Shown: piece after piece, positions 24,289 through 34,811 of the stretch
Position numbering within the stretch: position 1 is the first letter of the stretch
Layout of the letters: every line of letters starts with the position of its first letter
Assembly: GCA_022453515.1 (NCBI GenBank)
Contig: JAJNNY010000001.1
Span: 806,001-870,000, forward strand
DNA: 64,000 nt
DNA from: Astrocystis sublimbata
Taxonomy: Eukaryota; Ascomycota; Sordariomycetes; Xylariales; Xylariaceae
Direction: 5' to 3'
Notes under the pieces: generated by a model
What the model saw: the letters and a program-made list of their open reading frames with translations, nothing else
Told to the model about the DNA's origin: nothing
Database searches by the model: none
Position numbers and translations under genes: made by a program

Positions 24289-26478
24289 ATGACGGCATTG
24301 AAGGCTGCAATGTTGTCTTTCTGTATTGCGTTCGCCATCAGCCTGGCGTCGATGGCCTCGGCGTTTCAGCTCTATCCCTTCATTGCTCCCGAGGCTATGA
24401 CACAGATACTGGGAGTATCAAGCGGGTGCATTTCAGCTTTGTTAGTATACTCTGCTGGATTGAAATCTGCATCCTATGTCAAGGGTGAAACTAAACGTTC
24501 TCATTCTCAGGAACACAACTTTGCCCTGTGACAACGATTTGTTCGGATGGACGCAGAAAGTTGACCAGGTATACTGGGAAGGTGCCGACGTAGCCACGAT
24601 TTGCACACCCAGCTGCATCTCCAGCGCAGCAGACTGGAAACTCCAGGTCGAAAGCGCCTGCATGGACGACTATCTCCGATCAGGAGAGCGCTATGTGCCA
24701 GCCGACACACTCAGTGGTCGTTTTGTAGAGGGCTTGAATATGGCCTGCATCAAGTCCTCCTCTAACGAATGGTGCCTACCAGCATCGTACGACTGGGTTG
24801 GCTCAGACGTCGTCCAAGTTGACTGCGACATGTTCCCCACAGATCCCTGGTGCCTAAATAGGGCAGACCCAAGCTCAGACAACAGCCGCATCTCCGCCCT
24901 CTACGATGACGATTTGCTCTGCTCCGAGTGTTTCCTCAAGATCTTGCATGCGCGCGTTACTTCTGATTTTCTGCCCGACACGGATTTCTCAGACTATCTG
25001 GTCAACGAGTTCCAGGACGTCCAGAACGTGTGTCAGACGACAGTGGGAGAGTTGGTGACGAGAATCGTGCCGGGCTATCCACACATAACGGACGGTGGTG
25101 AGCTTGGAATACCAACGACATCGCCAACTACGACGAGCGACCCAATACCAACCTCAACTGTCTGTGCAGGGCGTATGATTGATATCCGACCCGATCGCGA
25201 GGAAGGCCTGACGTGTCATGATATCGCGGAGAAATACGAACTAGCCTCTGGCGAGTTTGCTATCGCTACAAAGAGCGAGTACTGTGACGCTACAGGGCCG
25301 ATTTGCGTCCCAAACACGTGCAACCTCTATCTAGTTGATATGGACGACACATGGTGAGTATATCTTCTCTGCGCTTCTCCATTGCCTCCTTTGATCTCAT
25401 CATATCCTCAATTATTGTGACTCTCTTTTCACTAACGCAAAAACAGCGAATCAATCGCAAAGACCCTTTCTAATACCACGACCGAAGTGTCTGTGGCTCA
25501 GCTTGCGACCTGGAACCCATACATTCTGGGAGCTTGTGATCATTTAGCTGCAGGCCAGTATATCTGCAGCGGGTAAGTCGTGGCTCTCAACAACAAGACG
25601 GAACGATCAAAGCTCACACACTTTCCAGGCCGCCAGGAGGAGCCTGGATATCTCCACCAGGCTCAGAGATTCCAGATAGCGGAGACGGGCCGGTGCGAGG
25701 CGGTCCAGGTAGCACCGCGTCTCTCCCCATTGTAGAAGACCCTAATGCCGTACCGGCGGACCGCGTCCAGGAAGGAATACCTTCTGATTGCAGTCGCTGG
25801 GTCGTCGCAAACTCCACCACCGCATCTTGCTGGAAGGTAGCCAATGATGGGAAGATTAGCCAGCAGCGGTTATTTGACCTGAATCCTGTACTAGGGGAAA
25901 ACGGGGCGAACTGCGCTACTCAGGTTTGGTTGGGCTACTATTACTGCGTGGCTACTAAAGGAGACGGCTCGGGTCCCGGGCCGACGCCAACGACTACGTC
26001 GAGCCCGACTCCCACGGGGACGCCTAAGCCAACAAATACGCAAGCTGGCATTGATCCCAACTGCAACAGGTTCGTCGTTGCGAAATCTGGTGATAGCTGC
26101 TCGTCCCTGGCCAGCGGCGCTGGGATCGAGCTAGCTCAGTTCTACAAGTGGAACACGGTGCTCGGAGAGAATGGGGAGGACTGCAACACACAAGTCTGGG
26201 CGGATTACTATTACTGCGTGGGCGTCTCTACTACTACTACGACGCCGCCACCGACTACAACGACAGATGCTCCGCTGCCAACCCAGACGCAAGAGGGATT
26301 CCCGTCGAGTTGCAAGAAGTATGTTCAGGCCAAAGCAGGGGCTAGTTGCTTGGCCCTTGCGACTGAGAACGGGATTGATGTGGCGCAATTGTATGAACTT
26401 AATCCAGTGCTGGGACCAAATGGAGAGGATTGCGCAACGCAGGTTTGGGTTGATTATTACTACTGTCTTGCGATATAG
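24289..26478 (+). CDS. Secreted multi-LysM protein (656 aa)
   Basis: Four exons: 24289-24440, 24511-25353, 25447-25572 and 25629-26478, all with GT-AG introns in register. A signal peptide is present (MTALKAAMLSFCIAFAISLASMASA). The first half is cysteine-rich without a domain I recognise. A first LysM lies around residues 285-370 (GLTCHDIAEKYELASGEFA ... WNPYILGACDHLAAGQYIC, spread over exons 2-3). Three nearly identical C-terminal LysM units follow at about residues 423-481, 514-573 and 597-656. Each has a Cys, a hydrophobic helix, L-N-P-V-L-G-x-N-G-x-N/D-C and a W-x-x-Y-Y-Y-C end, and they are joined by Thr/Pro-rich linkers that are probably O-glycosylated. LysM binds chitin oligomers. Secreted fungal LysM proteins protect hyphae from chitinases or hide chitin fragments from plants. 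Divergent neighbourhood with a subgroup C chitinase is a known arrangement in Trichoderma and relatives, where the LysM protein is thought to shield self or modulate chitinase action. Confidence 0.88.
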
Positions 26479-26629
26479 GTTAGGATCACACCAAATTCAT
26501 ACTACGTTAGTAGACCAAGTTCAGATGTTTGCAGTTACGAGGAATTCATGGGACGTGATGAAATGAACCACGATGCTCCTACTCCCCAGCCCCTCACTCG
26601 TTCCCACTTGGCGACCTAGAGCGACTCGA

Positions 26630-27567
26630 TCAAAGCGATTCACTGATAGCCTGTGTACGTAGCACCTGGACCGCTTGAAGATACTCCCCCTTTTTGAAAT
26701 TATCGGGCCATCCATGCTCCCTGAGGAGACGGCCGACCAACTGTACATCGTGAATGTTAGGCTGCGAGGTTTATTTGGACAAGGGAAGTGCTTACCACTC
26801 CTTCGGGGGGTTCAAGACTATGCACGACTGAGGCACTAGATGTCAGCACCAGGTTCTAAGCTTTCCCGCTTGTTCTTGGTGTTCCAAAAAGGCGTTGCTT
26901 ACTTCTAGGGTCCCAAATTCCCGACCTAGGGGCAGGGATGAGGGTCAAATTATAAACACTAGAATGAACACTGTCGAGGTATTCCAAGATATCGTGTGCC
27001 TTGCCATTGCGCCTCCAAGGTTCGCTTTCCGGGGCAGTGTCGTCTATTACGAAAACGCCAACAGGAAATAGTTGTTCTAGTGCGCGAAGAAATCAGATAT
27101 CCTGTAGTTGGGTGTCAATGAAGTTTAAGAATCGCGTAGTTACCTGCGTCCGTATCGATAATCCAGAACGTTGATTCACGACCGAATGTCAGAGATATCA
27201 TGCCGCTGGGCCAGTCAACGTCATCTGGCATGATAGCAAGACGATGAAGTCCCTTGTCGGCGCATGACTCAGCTGTTTGGTTTTTGAGGAGCCAGCTGTC
27301 ACGCAGATACGAGATAGGGCGTGTCTCTGGATAGATTTCCCATTCCGGTTTATTCCGCTCCCGTCCGATGTAAGGGAGGTGGCGGAGGAGATCAATGACC
27401 TTGTCTGAGCGGTTAAGTGCTCGGAGGATGTCGACGGCTAACTGGTCATCGTTCCATCCTTCTGGAGGTGGATACTGAATGTCAGCGGGATCTAGGTAGG
27501 CCATTTCCTCGAGTAATTTGTAGTACTTGGTAATGCGAGCCGCGATGGCGTCTCTGTCATACGCCAT
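26630..27567 (-). CDS. Unknown soluble protein (253 aa)
   Basis: Four exons: 27567-27144, 27076-26903, 26827-26796 (a 32-base exon) and 26761-26630. I inferred them because only this splice set keeps one continuous frame. The start is the ATG at 27567 (MAYDRDAIAARITKYYKLLEE); the in-frame sequence upstream has the look of an untranslated region. The N-terminus is helical, followed by 'DPADIQYPPPEGW', a 'LPDD-DWPSG'-like segment with a beta-rich core (MISLTFGRESTFWIIDTDAG; GVFVIDDTAPE), and a C-terminus reading HDVQLVGRLLREHGWPDNF. There is no signal peptide, membrane segment or catalytic motif that I can name. The order of elements is reminiscent of small ascomycete proteins of unknown function. 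It ends 151 bases from the LysM stop, tail to tail, so it is not co-transcribed with the chitin gene pair. Confidence 0.6.
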
Positions 27568-27914
27568 GGTGTAAATTAAGCGGGGTGGAAGGGATTGTAG
27601 GTTGAGAAGTCGCAGCAAAGTAAGAAAGCGGGGTAAAACTCGAAGGTTGTGGAATCGTGAGATCAGTATGTCTATTCTGAAATATTGAAGGGTCGCTAGT
27701 GGTTGATGGTGTTGGCTCAGGGCTGGTGTACTCTTTCGTCGAGCGGAAAAGAGAAGACTTTCACAGATCAGTTGGGGGGTTGTGGCTATTATGTACAAGT
27801 CGTCTGCATCTAGACTACGTACGGCCCAGGAACCAATCAGCTGAGATCTTGAGCCATGGCAGCCAATTCAACTATTAACCAATTACCATCAAGTACGGAG
27901 GAGGAATATGATGG
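27568..27914. other. Short intergenic, no gene seen
   Basis: 347 bases between two minus-strand genes: the promoter and 5' untranslated region of the 253-residue gene and the 3' end of the HTH gene. No other signal seen. Confidence 0.5.
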
Positions 27915-28788
27915 TTATGATGAGTGAGTATTCGTCGAGGCTTCAGCAGCCTCGGCACTACTGACTACTGCTACCTGCTTTCCTTTCTCAGGGGTAGCGC
28001 TCCTAGCTCGATGTGGACTGACTGGCGCCTTCTCCGGCACGGAGCCAGTAGACTCTTGATCCTCAGATTCGGCCTCACTCGGCATATCCTCGTCTACGTC
28101 GTCTTCAGTTCCGTCTTCAGTGCCGTCGTCAGAACCTTCATCGATATAATCACTATCCTCCTCCTCGTCATAGTCCATCTCAAATTCAGCCATCATATAC
28201 TGGGCTTCTGTCCGTGAGCCATCGCCTAACGCCGCATCCTCTTCGCGCGCCCGGGCGCGATATTTCCGCAGCCACCGCAACACCCAGCTCTTGCTGACGG
28301 GGCGGCCCGGGGGCGACTTGCGCGACAGCAGGGCATTGGCAGCGTCCCGGACTACTTTCGGAGTCACGGGCTGTTTTGCACGGCGGACCATACTGCAAAT
28401 GATGTCAATGTCAACACCTCTGACCCGGAGACTCACTCATTTTAATCACCTTCTCCACAGCGGACGGGTGCATGAGTGGGGAACAAGGTAGCACTCACAA
28501 CAAATGAAAAGCAAGCATCTGATCATCGACGTCGGTGAAGCGCGTAGGACGGCCGGGCTTCTGGCCGGTGGTGGCGTGGGCGTGGCCGTTCTTGAGGGCC
28601 AGCAGCTGGCGGGCGACGCTGGACTTGCTGACGCTGAACTTCTGGGCGGCGACGCGGGCCGAGGCGATGCTGGCGCGGGAGCGGTTGGGGTCCTCGGCGA
28701 GCTGGGCCTTCTGCGTCTCGTGCAGCCACTGGGCGGCTTCCAGGGCGCGACACCGTTTGGTGCCAGGAGTCTCGGACGACGACGCCAT
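27915..28788 (-). CDS. Transposase-derived HTH protein (psq + CENP-B/Tc5-type), no DDE domain (255 aa)
   Basis: Two exons: 28788-28499 and 28392-27915 (GTGAGT donor, GCAG acceptor). The N-terminal half reads like a psq-type helix-turn-helix (RASIASARVAAQKFSVSKSSVARQL) followed by a Gly-Arg-Pro hinge (GQKPGRPTRFTDVDDQML). The second exon continues with a CENP-B/Tc5-type DNA-binding unit (VTPKVVRDAANALLSRKSPP; VSKSWVLRWLRKYRAR). This is the normal order at the start of pogo/Fot1/Tigger transposases. Instead of a DDE catalytic domain, a very acidic region (about residues 165-215) and a Ser/Pro/Ala-rich tail end the protein, and the downstream sequence shows no DDE remnant. It may be a domesticated transposase DNA-binding protein or a gene of a fungal CENP-B-like family. 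Its third-position GC is high and the frame is intact, which argues for selection rather than decay. Confidence 0.65.
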
Positions 28789-30088
28789 GGCTTGGGTGAG
28801 GCATCCACCTCACATCACGAAGCTGCCTACGTACTTGACGTACCCATGGCCATTAGCACTCTTTTCACGATAGATATTTTGAGAGTCTGGAAGTGGGAGT
28901 AAATCTGGGGCAAGAACAATGCAGTGCTGATGGACGAGGGAGCATACGTGGTACGCACCTTATTCTAATGCCGCGGTCTTGGCAATAAGGTGCAAAATTC
29001 TGGGACAGCTTGGATTCACCCGTGACATCAAGGCCATAGAAGTAATGCGGGCAGCTTAGGCCTTCGATTACACGCTGCTGATTGGCCAGCCACTCGGCAC
29101 CAATCGTCAGCCACAGACCTCCCTGATCTAGTGCACATAGCGGTTCCAGTCCATGTCTATTAGCTCCCGAGTCGACTTCAACTTTTCTATATTCAACGTC
29201 TTGAGATATTCTCCGAGGGTGAAAGAATCCAGTAATCAAGCCTTTCCTTTTATGTCAAGTTCAATTCTGTCTTATATGGAATTTACTAGTTTCAAAGTGT
29301 TGTTTTACCATGAATCTAGCTACCATTTATTGGACTTGGTGGTGGATGTAAGTCGTCGCGAGAAAAACTCCACAATCGCACCCTTAGATCAATCAGCAGT
29401 GCAATTGTTCAATCTCAATCTCAAATACCTACCCATATGACATGTTCAACCGCTCCATGTTTCCCTTTTAGGTAATCTCGTGTGCATGTCTTCTTCTAGA
29501 CCATGCAATAACACGATCTGAGTCAGCAAATTGATATCAAAGTTCCAGCGAGGAGCTTTTCCGCACCCATTCTGTAGAGACTATGTGGTTTCCATCTACG
29601 TGAGGCATTAAACATAGCGTCAAGCACGCGCAGTGACCGGTCTTTCTCGGGGTCTAGGAAGTCCTATGACTTTCCAGAGTTTACAAACCATGCCCGAAGA
29701 GGCCATGGGAAAGACCGTGAGACTGGGTTTTCGACGTCTCGCGAGGTGGGGATGACGGGATTTTCAGGAACTGGAACAATTGTCCGTCAGCACCACCAAC
29801 TTCGTTGAATAAGTGAGATCTGAGTTAGGTATCGATCAGCTGCCCCGAACGACATATAAAATGGAAGCGAATGCCTACGAACACAACATATAAGATAAGT
29901 TTGTCCGGCAGCTATGAGACACATTGTATCAGAGAACCCCCTCACAGTTATTGCTAGCTCTCGAGGTACCTACTTATCTCGATTCATCCTTTCTACAACT
30001 CGCTTTCTTGGGAGTCAAGGAACAAAACAACCCACCAACATCCAAAATACTCTCAAACGAAAACTCAACCATTCATCATCCCGGCGCA
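28789..30088. other. Intergenic; one unassigned minus-strand open frame
   Basis: 1.3 kb between the HTH gene and the hydrolase, which are divergent. An open frame on the minus strand at 28865-29239 contains a stretch with coding-like composition (IGAEWLANQQRVIEGLSC, then PHYFYGLDVTGESKLSQNF). I cannot connect it to further exons or a known family. It might be a gene fragment. The rest is AT-rich promoter-like sequence with a TATAAA-like word near 29855. Confidence 0.35.
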
Positions 30089-31036
30089 ATGTCGTCCCCA
30101 GCCATCCCCATGCCCAAATACCAATTCCTATCCACAGGAGAAGGATGTCGCATCTGCTACCAAACCACCGGCAACCCCTCCGACCCAGCCATCCTGCTGG
30201 TCTCGGGAGGCCAGAGCGCCATGACGCAGAAGTCCGACTGGCTCATGGCAGGCCTCAACACGTCCTCGCACCCGCACTACATCATCCGCTTCGACAACCG
30301 CGACAACGGGCTATCCACCTCCTTCACCAAGACGTCAGAAGACATTCCCGTGTACACACTCTCCGACATGGTCTCAGACGCCGTGGCGCTGATCACCCAT
30401 CTCAACCTCTCCTCCGTGCACATCGTCGGACCCAGCTTCGGCGGACCGATAGCATGGTCCGTGGCCGCGCGCCTGCCTGGGAAAGTCCGCAGCCTGACCC
30501 TACTATACACAAGCCCCACAGGGAAGCAAGTGAGCGCCGACGACAAGTTGCCTGCGTATTTCGTCGAGGGCGGGTGGCTTGTGGGGGATGTCTTTGCGGA
30601 ACACATGCCGGAAAGCAACGATAGAGAAAACGATGAGGCGTGGATCAAGTTGTATACAGCCCTGAGTCTCTCGCTATCTACAAAGCCACCTACGGAGGAG
30701 GAGAAGGAGGAGGCGAGACGGGAGAGCGAGGTCACGTTCTACAGAGAGAAGACGAGCGGAACCGCCTGGACCAAGAGCAATCAGTCGGATGCGGGCGGGC
30801 CCAGGTGGCCGCGAGAGAAGCTGCGGGACGTGAAGTGTGAGACGTTGATTGTGCATGCGGTCAAGGATCAGTTTATTCCGAGGGCGCATAGCGAGGCGTT
30901 GAGGGATGAGATTGAAGGGGCGACGCTGGTGGATCTGGAGGATTGCGGGCATGAGTTTCCGATGCGCGTGCGCCAGACGTTGGTCGATCTGATTCTGGAC
31001 AATGTGAAGAAGGGGGAGCAGAAAAGCAGAGGTTGA
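30089..31036 (+). CDS. Alpha/beta-hydrolase fold protein (315 aa)
   Basis: A single exon. I start at ATG 30089 (MSSPAIPMPKYQFLSTGEG) rather than at upstream in-frame codons, because the fold begins here. The order fits an alpha/beta hydrolase: an oxyanion-type segment (PAILLVSGGQSA), FDNRDNGLS after strand 4, the nucleophile elbow GPSFGG with Ser116, a probable acid Asp260 (HAVKDQFIP) and His288 (CGHEFPM). The RFDNRDNGLS motif and length resemble the aclacinomycin methylesterase RdmC/DnrP-type group, but the substrate cannot be deduced. There is no signal peptide, so it is likely cytosolic. A Glu-rich insertion (PPTEEEKEEARRE) lies in the lid region. The gene converges on int6, with 777 bases between stops. 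Confidence 0.85.
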   Translation: MSSPAIPMPKYQFLSTGEGCRICYQTTGNPSDPAILLVSGGQSAMTQKSDWLMAGLNTSSHPHYIIRFDNRDNGLSTSFTKTSEDIPVYTLSDMVSDAVALITHLNLSSVHIVGPSFGGPIAWSVAARLPGKVRSLTLLYTSPTGKQVSADDKLPAYFVEGGWLVGDVFAEHMPESNDRENDEAWIKLYTALSLSLSTKPPTEEEKEEARRESEVTFYREKTSGTAWTKSNQSDAGGPRWPREKLRDVKCETLIVHAVKDQFIPRAHSEALRDEIEGATLVDLEDCGHEFPMRVRQTLVDLILDNVKKGEQKSRG

Positions 31037-31813
31037 AAAATGATGGAAAGTCTACGAGTGAGTGTGATCTGTCTGCATGTTGAGATTTCGTGTGTCGCAT
31101 GGCGGGACTCATATTGTTGTTCATGATGAACAGCAGCTTGCTAGATCAAGACTGATACCAAGACCTCCCGAAGTAAAGGGGGCCAGAATCTAGGAAGAGC
31201 TTCAACTCAAGGCATACATAGGGTAGTCGTTTGACTGCAAGCTACGATGTAGATGCCATTGTGTCCTGCAATAGTCTGCAGATGTTCATCTCCGAGTATC
31301 AGTGAGACTAGCATTTGGGGAGGTGATCATGCGTCTCATCTACTGTCTGGTTCTTCCTCTCTAGTGGATTCTCCATTGCAAAATGAGCAGCATCTGAATC
31401 CACAAAGCCTGACTGGAAAGTGAACCACCAAATCCGTATATCCTTGATCGAGATACAGGGCGATTCCAACAGATGCGAGTTTGCGTGGTATCAAACTCAA
31501 ACAGCCCCTGATCCAGACCTCGAGCAACACGCCACATACAGCTGAGAAACAGAAGATCCAGCATTGTGAACTTCGAAAATTTCCTTGCATTACGAATGAT
31601 TTCGGGCAACCCAAACATACCTTACATATCTACCACCTTGAAATCTGTACCTAAACCCCAGACGCCGCTCATGCATGTCATTGAGAAAACCAAGCTTTTT
31701 TCCCGTGCCGTCGCTGCATGTTCCCATTTCCCCCGCCCAGTCGCTTCTACTCTAGTCGCTCTACTGAATGGGGTATATCGAATAAAACATCCCAACTACT
31801 TCCGAGCCTGATC
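31037..31813. other. Convergent 3' region, no gene seen
   Basis: 777 bases between the hydrolase and int6 stops. Two overlapping minus-strand frames at 31336-31618 use different reading frames and have no motif. I call nothing here. Confidence 0.5.
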
Positions 31814-33186
31814 CTATCGTGCTACGGCGGCGGTGAGGACCTGGGTTCTGAAGAATCCACCCTTGGTTCGTTCGATAACCTGCTGGTACACTGAGCTGGG
31901 AGGGTGGTTCATGACGACTGTGCCCTCCTTGTAGTCGATCTTGGCGTCGACTCTGGTGTCACGAATGAGGTTGACAATCCATTTCTCACCCTCATCCTGG
32001 CCGAGGCCCAAGCGCGTGCTGAGATCCTTAATATCAATACGGGCATGGATCTTGCAGTAGCTCTCCGAGATCAAGTGACGCGCCGAGTCGACGAAGCCGT
32101 CTGCCGTTGCGAGGAGGAAGAAATCCGATCGGCAGATCTCCTCGGCGAGGGAGAGCTGGCGCTGAGCCTCTTCGAAGTCGAAATCGACGTAGAGAGCGCG
32201 CACAAAGTCGGTGATGGGGTCTGTGTACTCGTAGGCCTCCTGCTTGACGATGCGGATGATATCCTTAAGTTGCTTCTGGTGCTGGCCTGAGTTGCGCGTG
32301 CGACTCCTGCCAGTGATGACAGCGGCTGTGAGATATCGCAGGATCCACGGGCTGCTGGTCTGGATAGTGTTGATGAATGCGGGGCTGAAGAAGAGGTCGA
32401 TGATCTGGTCTCGGGCCTTGTCGTCGTTGAAGAGAGGGAACAGGGCCCAGTGGATCATCCAGGTGCGCTGCTGAAGCTGGCCCAAGGGGTTGTTGAACAG
32501 CTTGGTGTCGATGCTTTCCTTGACTTTAAGCAGCTCCTCTATACTGGCCTCCCAGCTGGTGGTCAGGATCTCGGAGGCGAACTTGCCCCACGTCGCGGCG
32601 GCGACCTTGTCGTTGTCTGTGGAAAGCACACGGAACTGGTAGAGGAGGTCGGCGGCAGCGCCATAGTTACCGCAGCTGTATTGGAAGTTACCGAAATCGT
32701 ATAGCGCGTTGACCATCTCGATTGTCACCTATCTCAAGTCAGCATCAAGTCGAGGTGGGGCCGGGCCGGGGAGTGAGTGGCACGCGGCAGGACGGTCGGT
32801 ATCCGTACATCGTGGTCATTCTTCAGGAACTCCAAGTTGGCAACCTTGTCGCTACGAAGGTTTCCAACGACGTCCTCCCGTCCAAGCAAGTCGGTCAGTT
32901 TGCGGGTGCTCTCCTCGAACTGCTCGAGGCGCTGGATGACCTTCTGTCGCTTCTCGTCGAATTCGGCCGGGGGCTGTTCAAGGCCCTCGAGCTCGGCGTG
33001 GAGACTGCCAACAAAGTCGGTCATGTTGGTGGTCTTGAGTAGCTCGTACTTGGCCTGGGTGATGGGGCGGAGGGCGGCATCGTCGGCATCTTCAGGCAGG
33101 CGGTTCGCAGCGTGCTCGATAAGGGGGAAGATGAGATGGCGGTCGAGGTAGGGGAGAAGCTTCGGCAGCAGGTCGTAGTCGGCCAT
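31814..33186 (-). CDS. int6: Translation initiation factor 3 subunit E (eIF3e/Int6)
   Basis: Two exons: 33186-32809 and 32728-31814 (GTACGG donor, TAG acceptor, phase 0), giving 430 residues, the usual length. The N-terminus [20 protein letters not shown] is characteristic, as are the helical repeats ([34 protein letters not shown]) and the C-terminal PCI domain (about residues 220-400; [33 protein letters not shown]). eIF3e is a subunit of the octameric PCI/MPN core of eIF3, which binds the 40S ribosome and recruits mRNA via eIF4G. It is absent from budding yeast but present in filamentous fungi. It shares a 481-base upstream region with img2. No defects seen. Confidence 0.95.
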
Positions 33187-33667
33187 GTTGGGTGGTGGTT
33201 CTGGCTGGCTCTGGATGGGGGAGGTGAGGCCGATGCGATCTAGCGGTGCGGTGCGGTGCGGTGACGGCAGACGGGGACGGGGATGGAGACGGGAATCGCA
33301 GAAAAAGTCTCGGCTGGGGGTTGGAGGTTTGGAGGGGCAGATCAAGGGCCAATATGTTTTGGTGCTTTCCACTTCGCACATTGTGGGATGCGCGCCCAAC
33401 CAGCCGACCTTCAGCTGTGGGGTGCTGTGGCTGGCTTCTATACTTCGTCAAAAGTATCTGTGGCTTGAGTGCGGGACAGGAAAGGTGGCTTGGCGGATAG
33501 ATGCCCAGACTGGCAAGGTGCACAGATAACGCCTAGCTTCACAGTAATCTCTAGCTATTCAGCACTGCTATGAACACCGTGCGATTCAATTGTTCAAGCC
33601 TTCTAAAGTTCGTCGCCTCTGACTGGTAGTATAACGACGCCGACAAGCGCTCAACCAACACAAGATC
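33187..33667. promoter_or_regulatory. Shared upstream region of int6 (-) and img2 (+)
   Basis: 481 bases between divergent starts of a cytosolic translation factor and a mitoribosomal protein gene. It includes a short (GGTGC)n run near 33243-33262 in the int6 leader. No additional gene is supported. Confidence 0.5.
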
Positions 33668-34218
33668 ATGCTCTCCAGATACCTACGGCCATTGACGGTG
33701 CGCGTCGCGGGCATAGCGGCCGCACCCATCCGAACAAGCACATTTCCGAGTCCCTTTTACATACGGACAATCGCGACCACGCCAGTGCCAGCATCATCTG
33801 AACCCCTCCCCTCCACCACCACCCCCAATGTCGCCGCGACTATCGAGCCCGAACCGATCGCTGCCGCCACACAGCTGCCCTACTTCGTCGGTCGCAACAA
33901 CCTAGATAATTTGAGCGTATACCAGTCGAGGAAGCGAGGCGGGAACCTCAAGCTCACGACAGTCAAGAGGGGCGAGGGCAACCTACAGGCCCTGAAACGG
34001 GACATACGGGACGCCTTACAACTGGAAGACAAGGAGATTTCCGTAAATAATGTCACAAAACATATTGTGATAAAGGTGGGTTTCTCTTCTCTAAAATATG
34101 CTGCCGTGAGATTTTGGCGACACTCTGTGTGGTCACATACACCTTACTAAAACCTTTGCTACTCCAGGGTCACCAGCGCGATCCAGTAGTACACTTTTTG
34201 CTCACCATGGGGTTCTGA
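33668..34218 (+). CDS. img2: Mitochondrial large ribosomal subunit protein mL49 (Img2)
   Basis: Two exons: 33668-34075 and 34168-34218 (GTGGGT donor, CAG acceptor, phase 0), giving 152 residues. The first 60 residues are basic and Ser/Thr/Ala-rich, as expected for a mitochondrial presequence. The conserved domain begins at LPYFVGRNNLDNLSVYQSRK and continues GGNLKLTTVKRGEGN; the second exon supplies GHQRDPVVHFLLTMGF, the typical C-terminus. Yeast Img2 is needed for mitochondrial genome integrity through mitochondrial translation. The short last exon (17 codons) would be missed by a simple open-frame search, since the unspliced frame runs on for 25 unrelated codons. Confidence 0.92.
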
Positions 34219-34811
34219 AAAGAGTGTGGAAATTGTCGAATGTGATAAGCTATGGAACAGGGGAGTGGCACGTTGATGCACATACCAGGAAAGTGCGCAT
34301 GCGAGACAAAGTCTCGGACATATATTTCGCCAGCAAGAGCGTAGCCAGTCGGTGGACGAACAGAACGAATATTGCATTCACGACATTGGATCGACTGATG
34401 ACCACACGCTTCGCGATATACACACCAGTCGGAGCACGGCTATGATTGTAACATAAACAACAGGAATGTATGATATCTAAAAATGCGATGCGCTCGCAGC
34501 TAGCTCGTTAAGTGTATAAAACAAAACAATAGAAGGGAAAGAAGAAGTAGCCCGCAAGCAGGGCGCGACGGATATCAAAGCCCGGCTGCCTTCAACGTCT
34601 TGTTGTATCCTCCCCAGGCGCCAGCTTTAATCGTCCCTGTTCCTATGCAAAAAGTTGCATGTTTGCTCGCTGCTCCATGTCCCTAGAAGCCCTTAAAGTT
34701 ATTTTGTCTTTCCGTATACATGCTCCTAGCTCAAATCCCTGGCCTTTTCTGGCCTTTTGTTTGACATCTTGTTCACGGTTTTCATCGTTACCCTCGGCTT
34801 GTTGCCGCGAT
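34219..34811. other. Convergent 3' region, no gene seen
   Basis: 593 bases between the img2 and ammonia-lyase stops. Opposing short frames at 34643-34886 are mirror images of each other and carry no motif. Confidence 0.5.

Noticed and set aside
19527..26478. A complete killer-toxin system next to the chitinase
   Set aside because: The chitinase resembles the killer-toxin chitinase subunit, but no second toxic subunit or immunity gene is visible nearby; the LysM partner fits the ordinary subgroup C arrangement.
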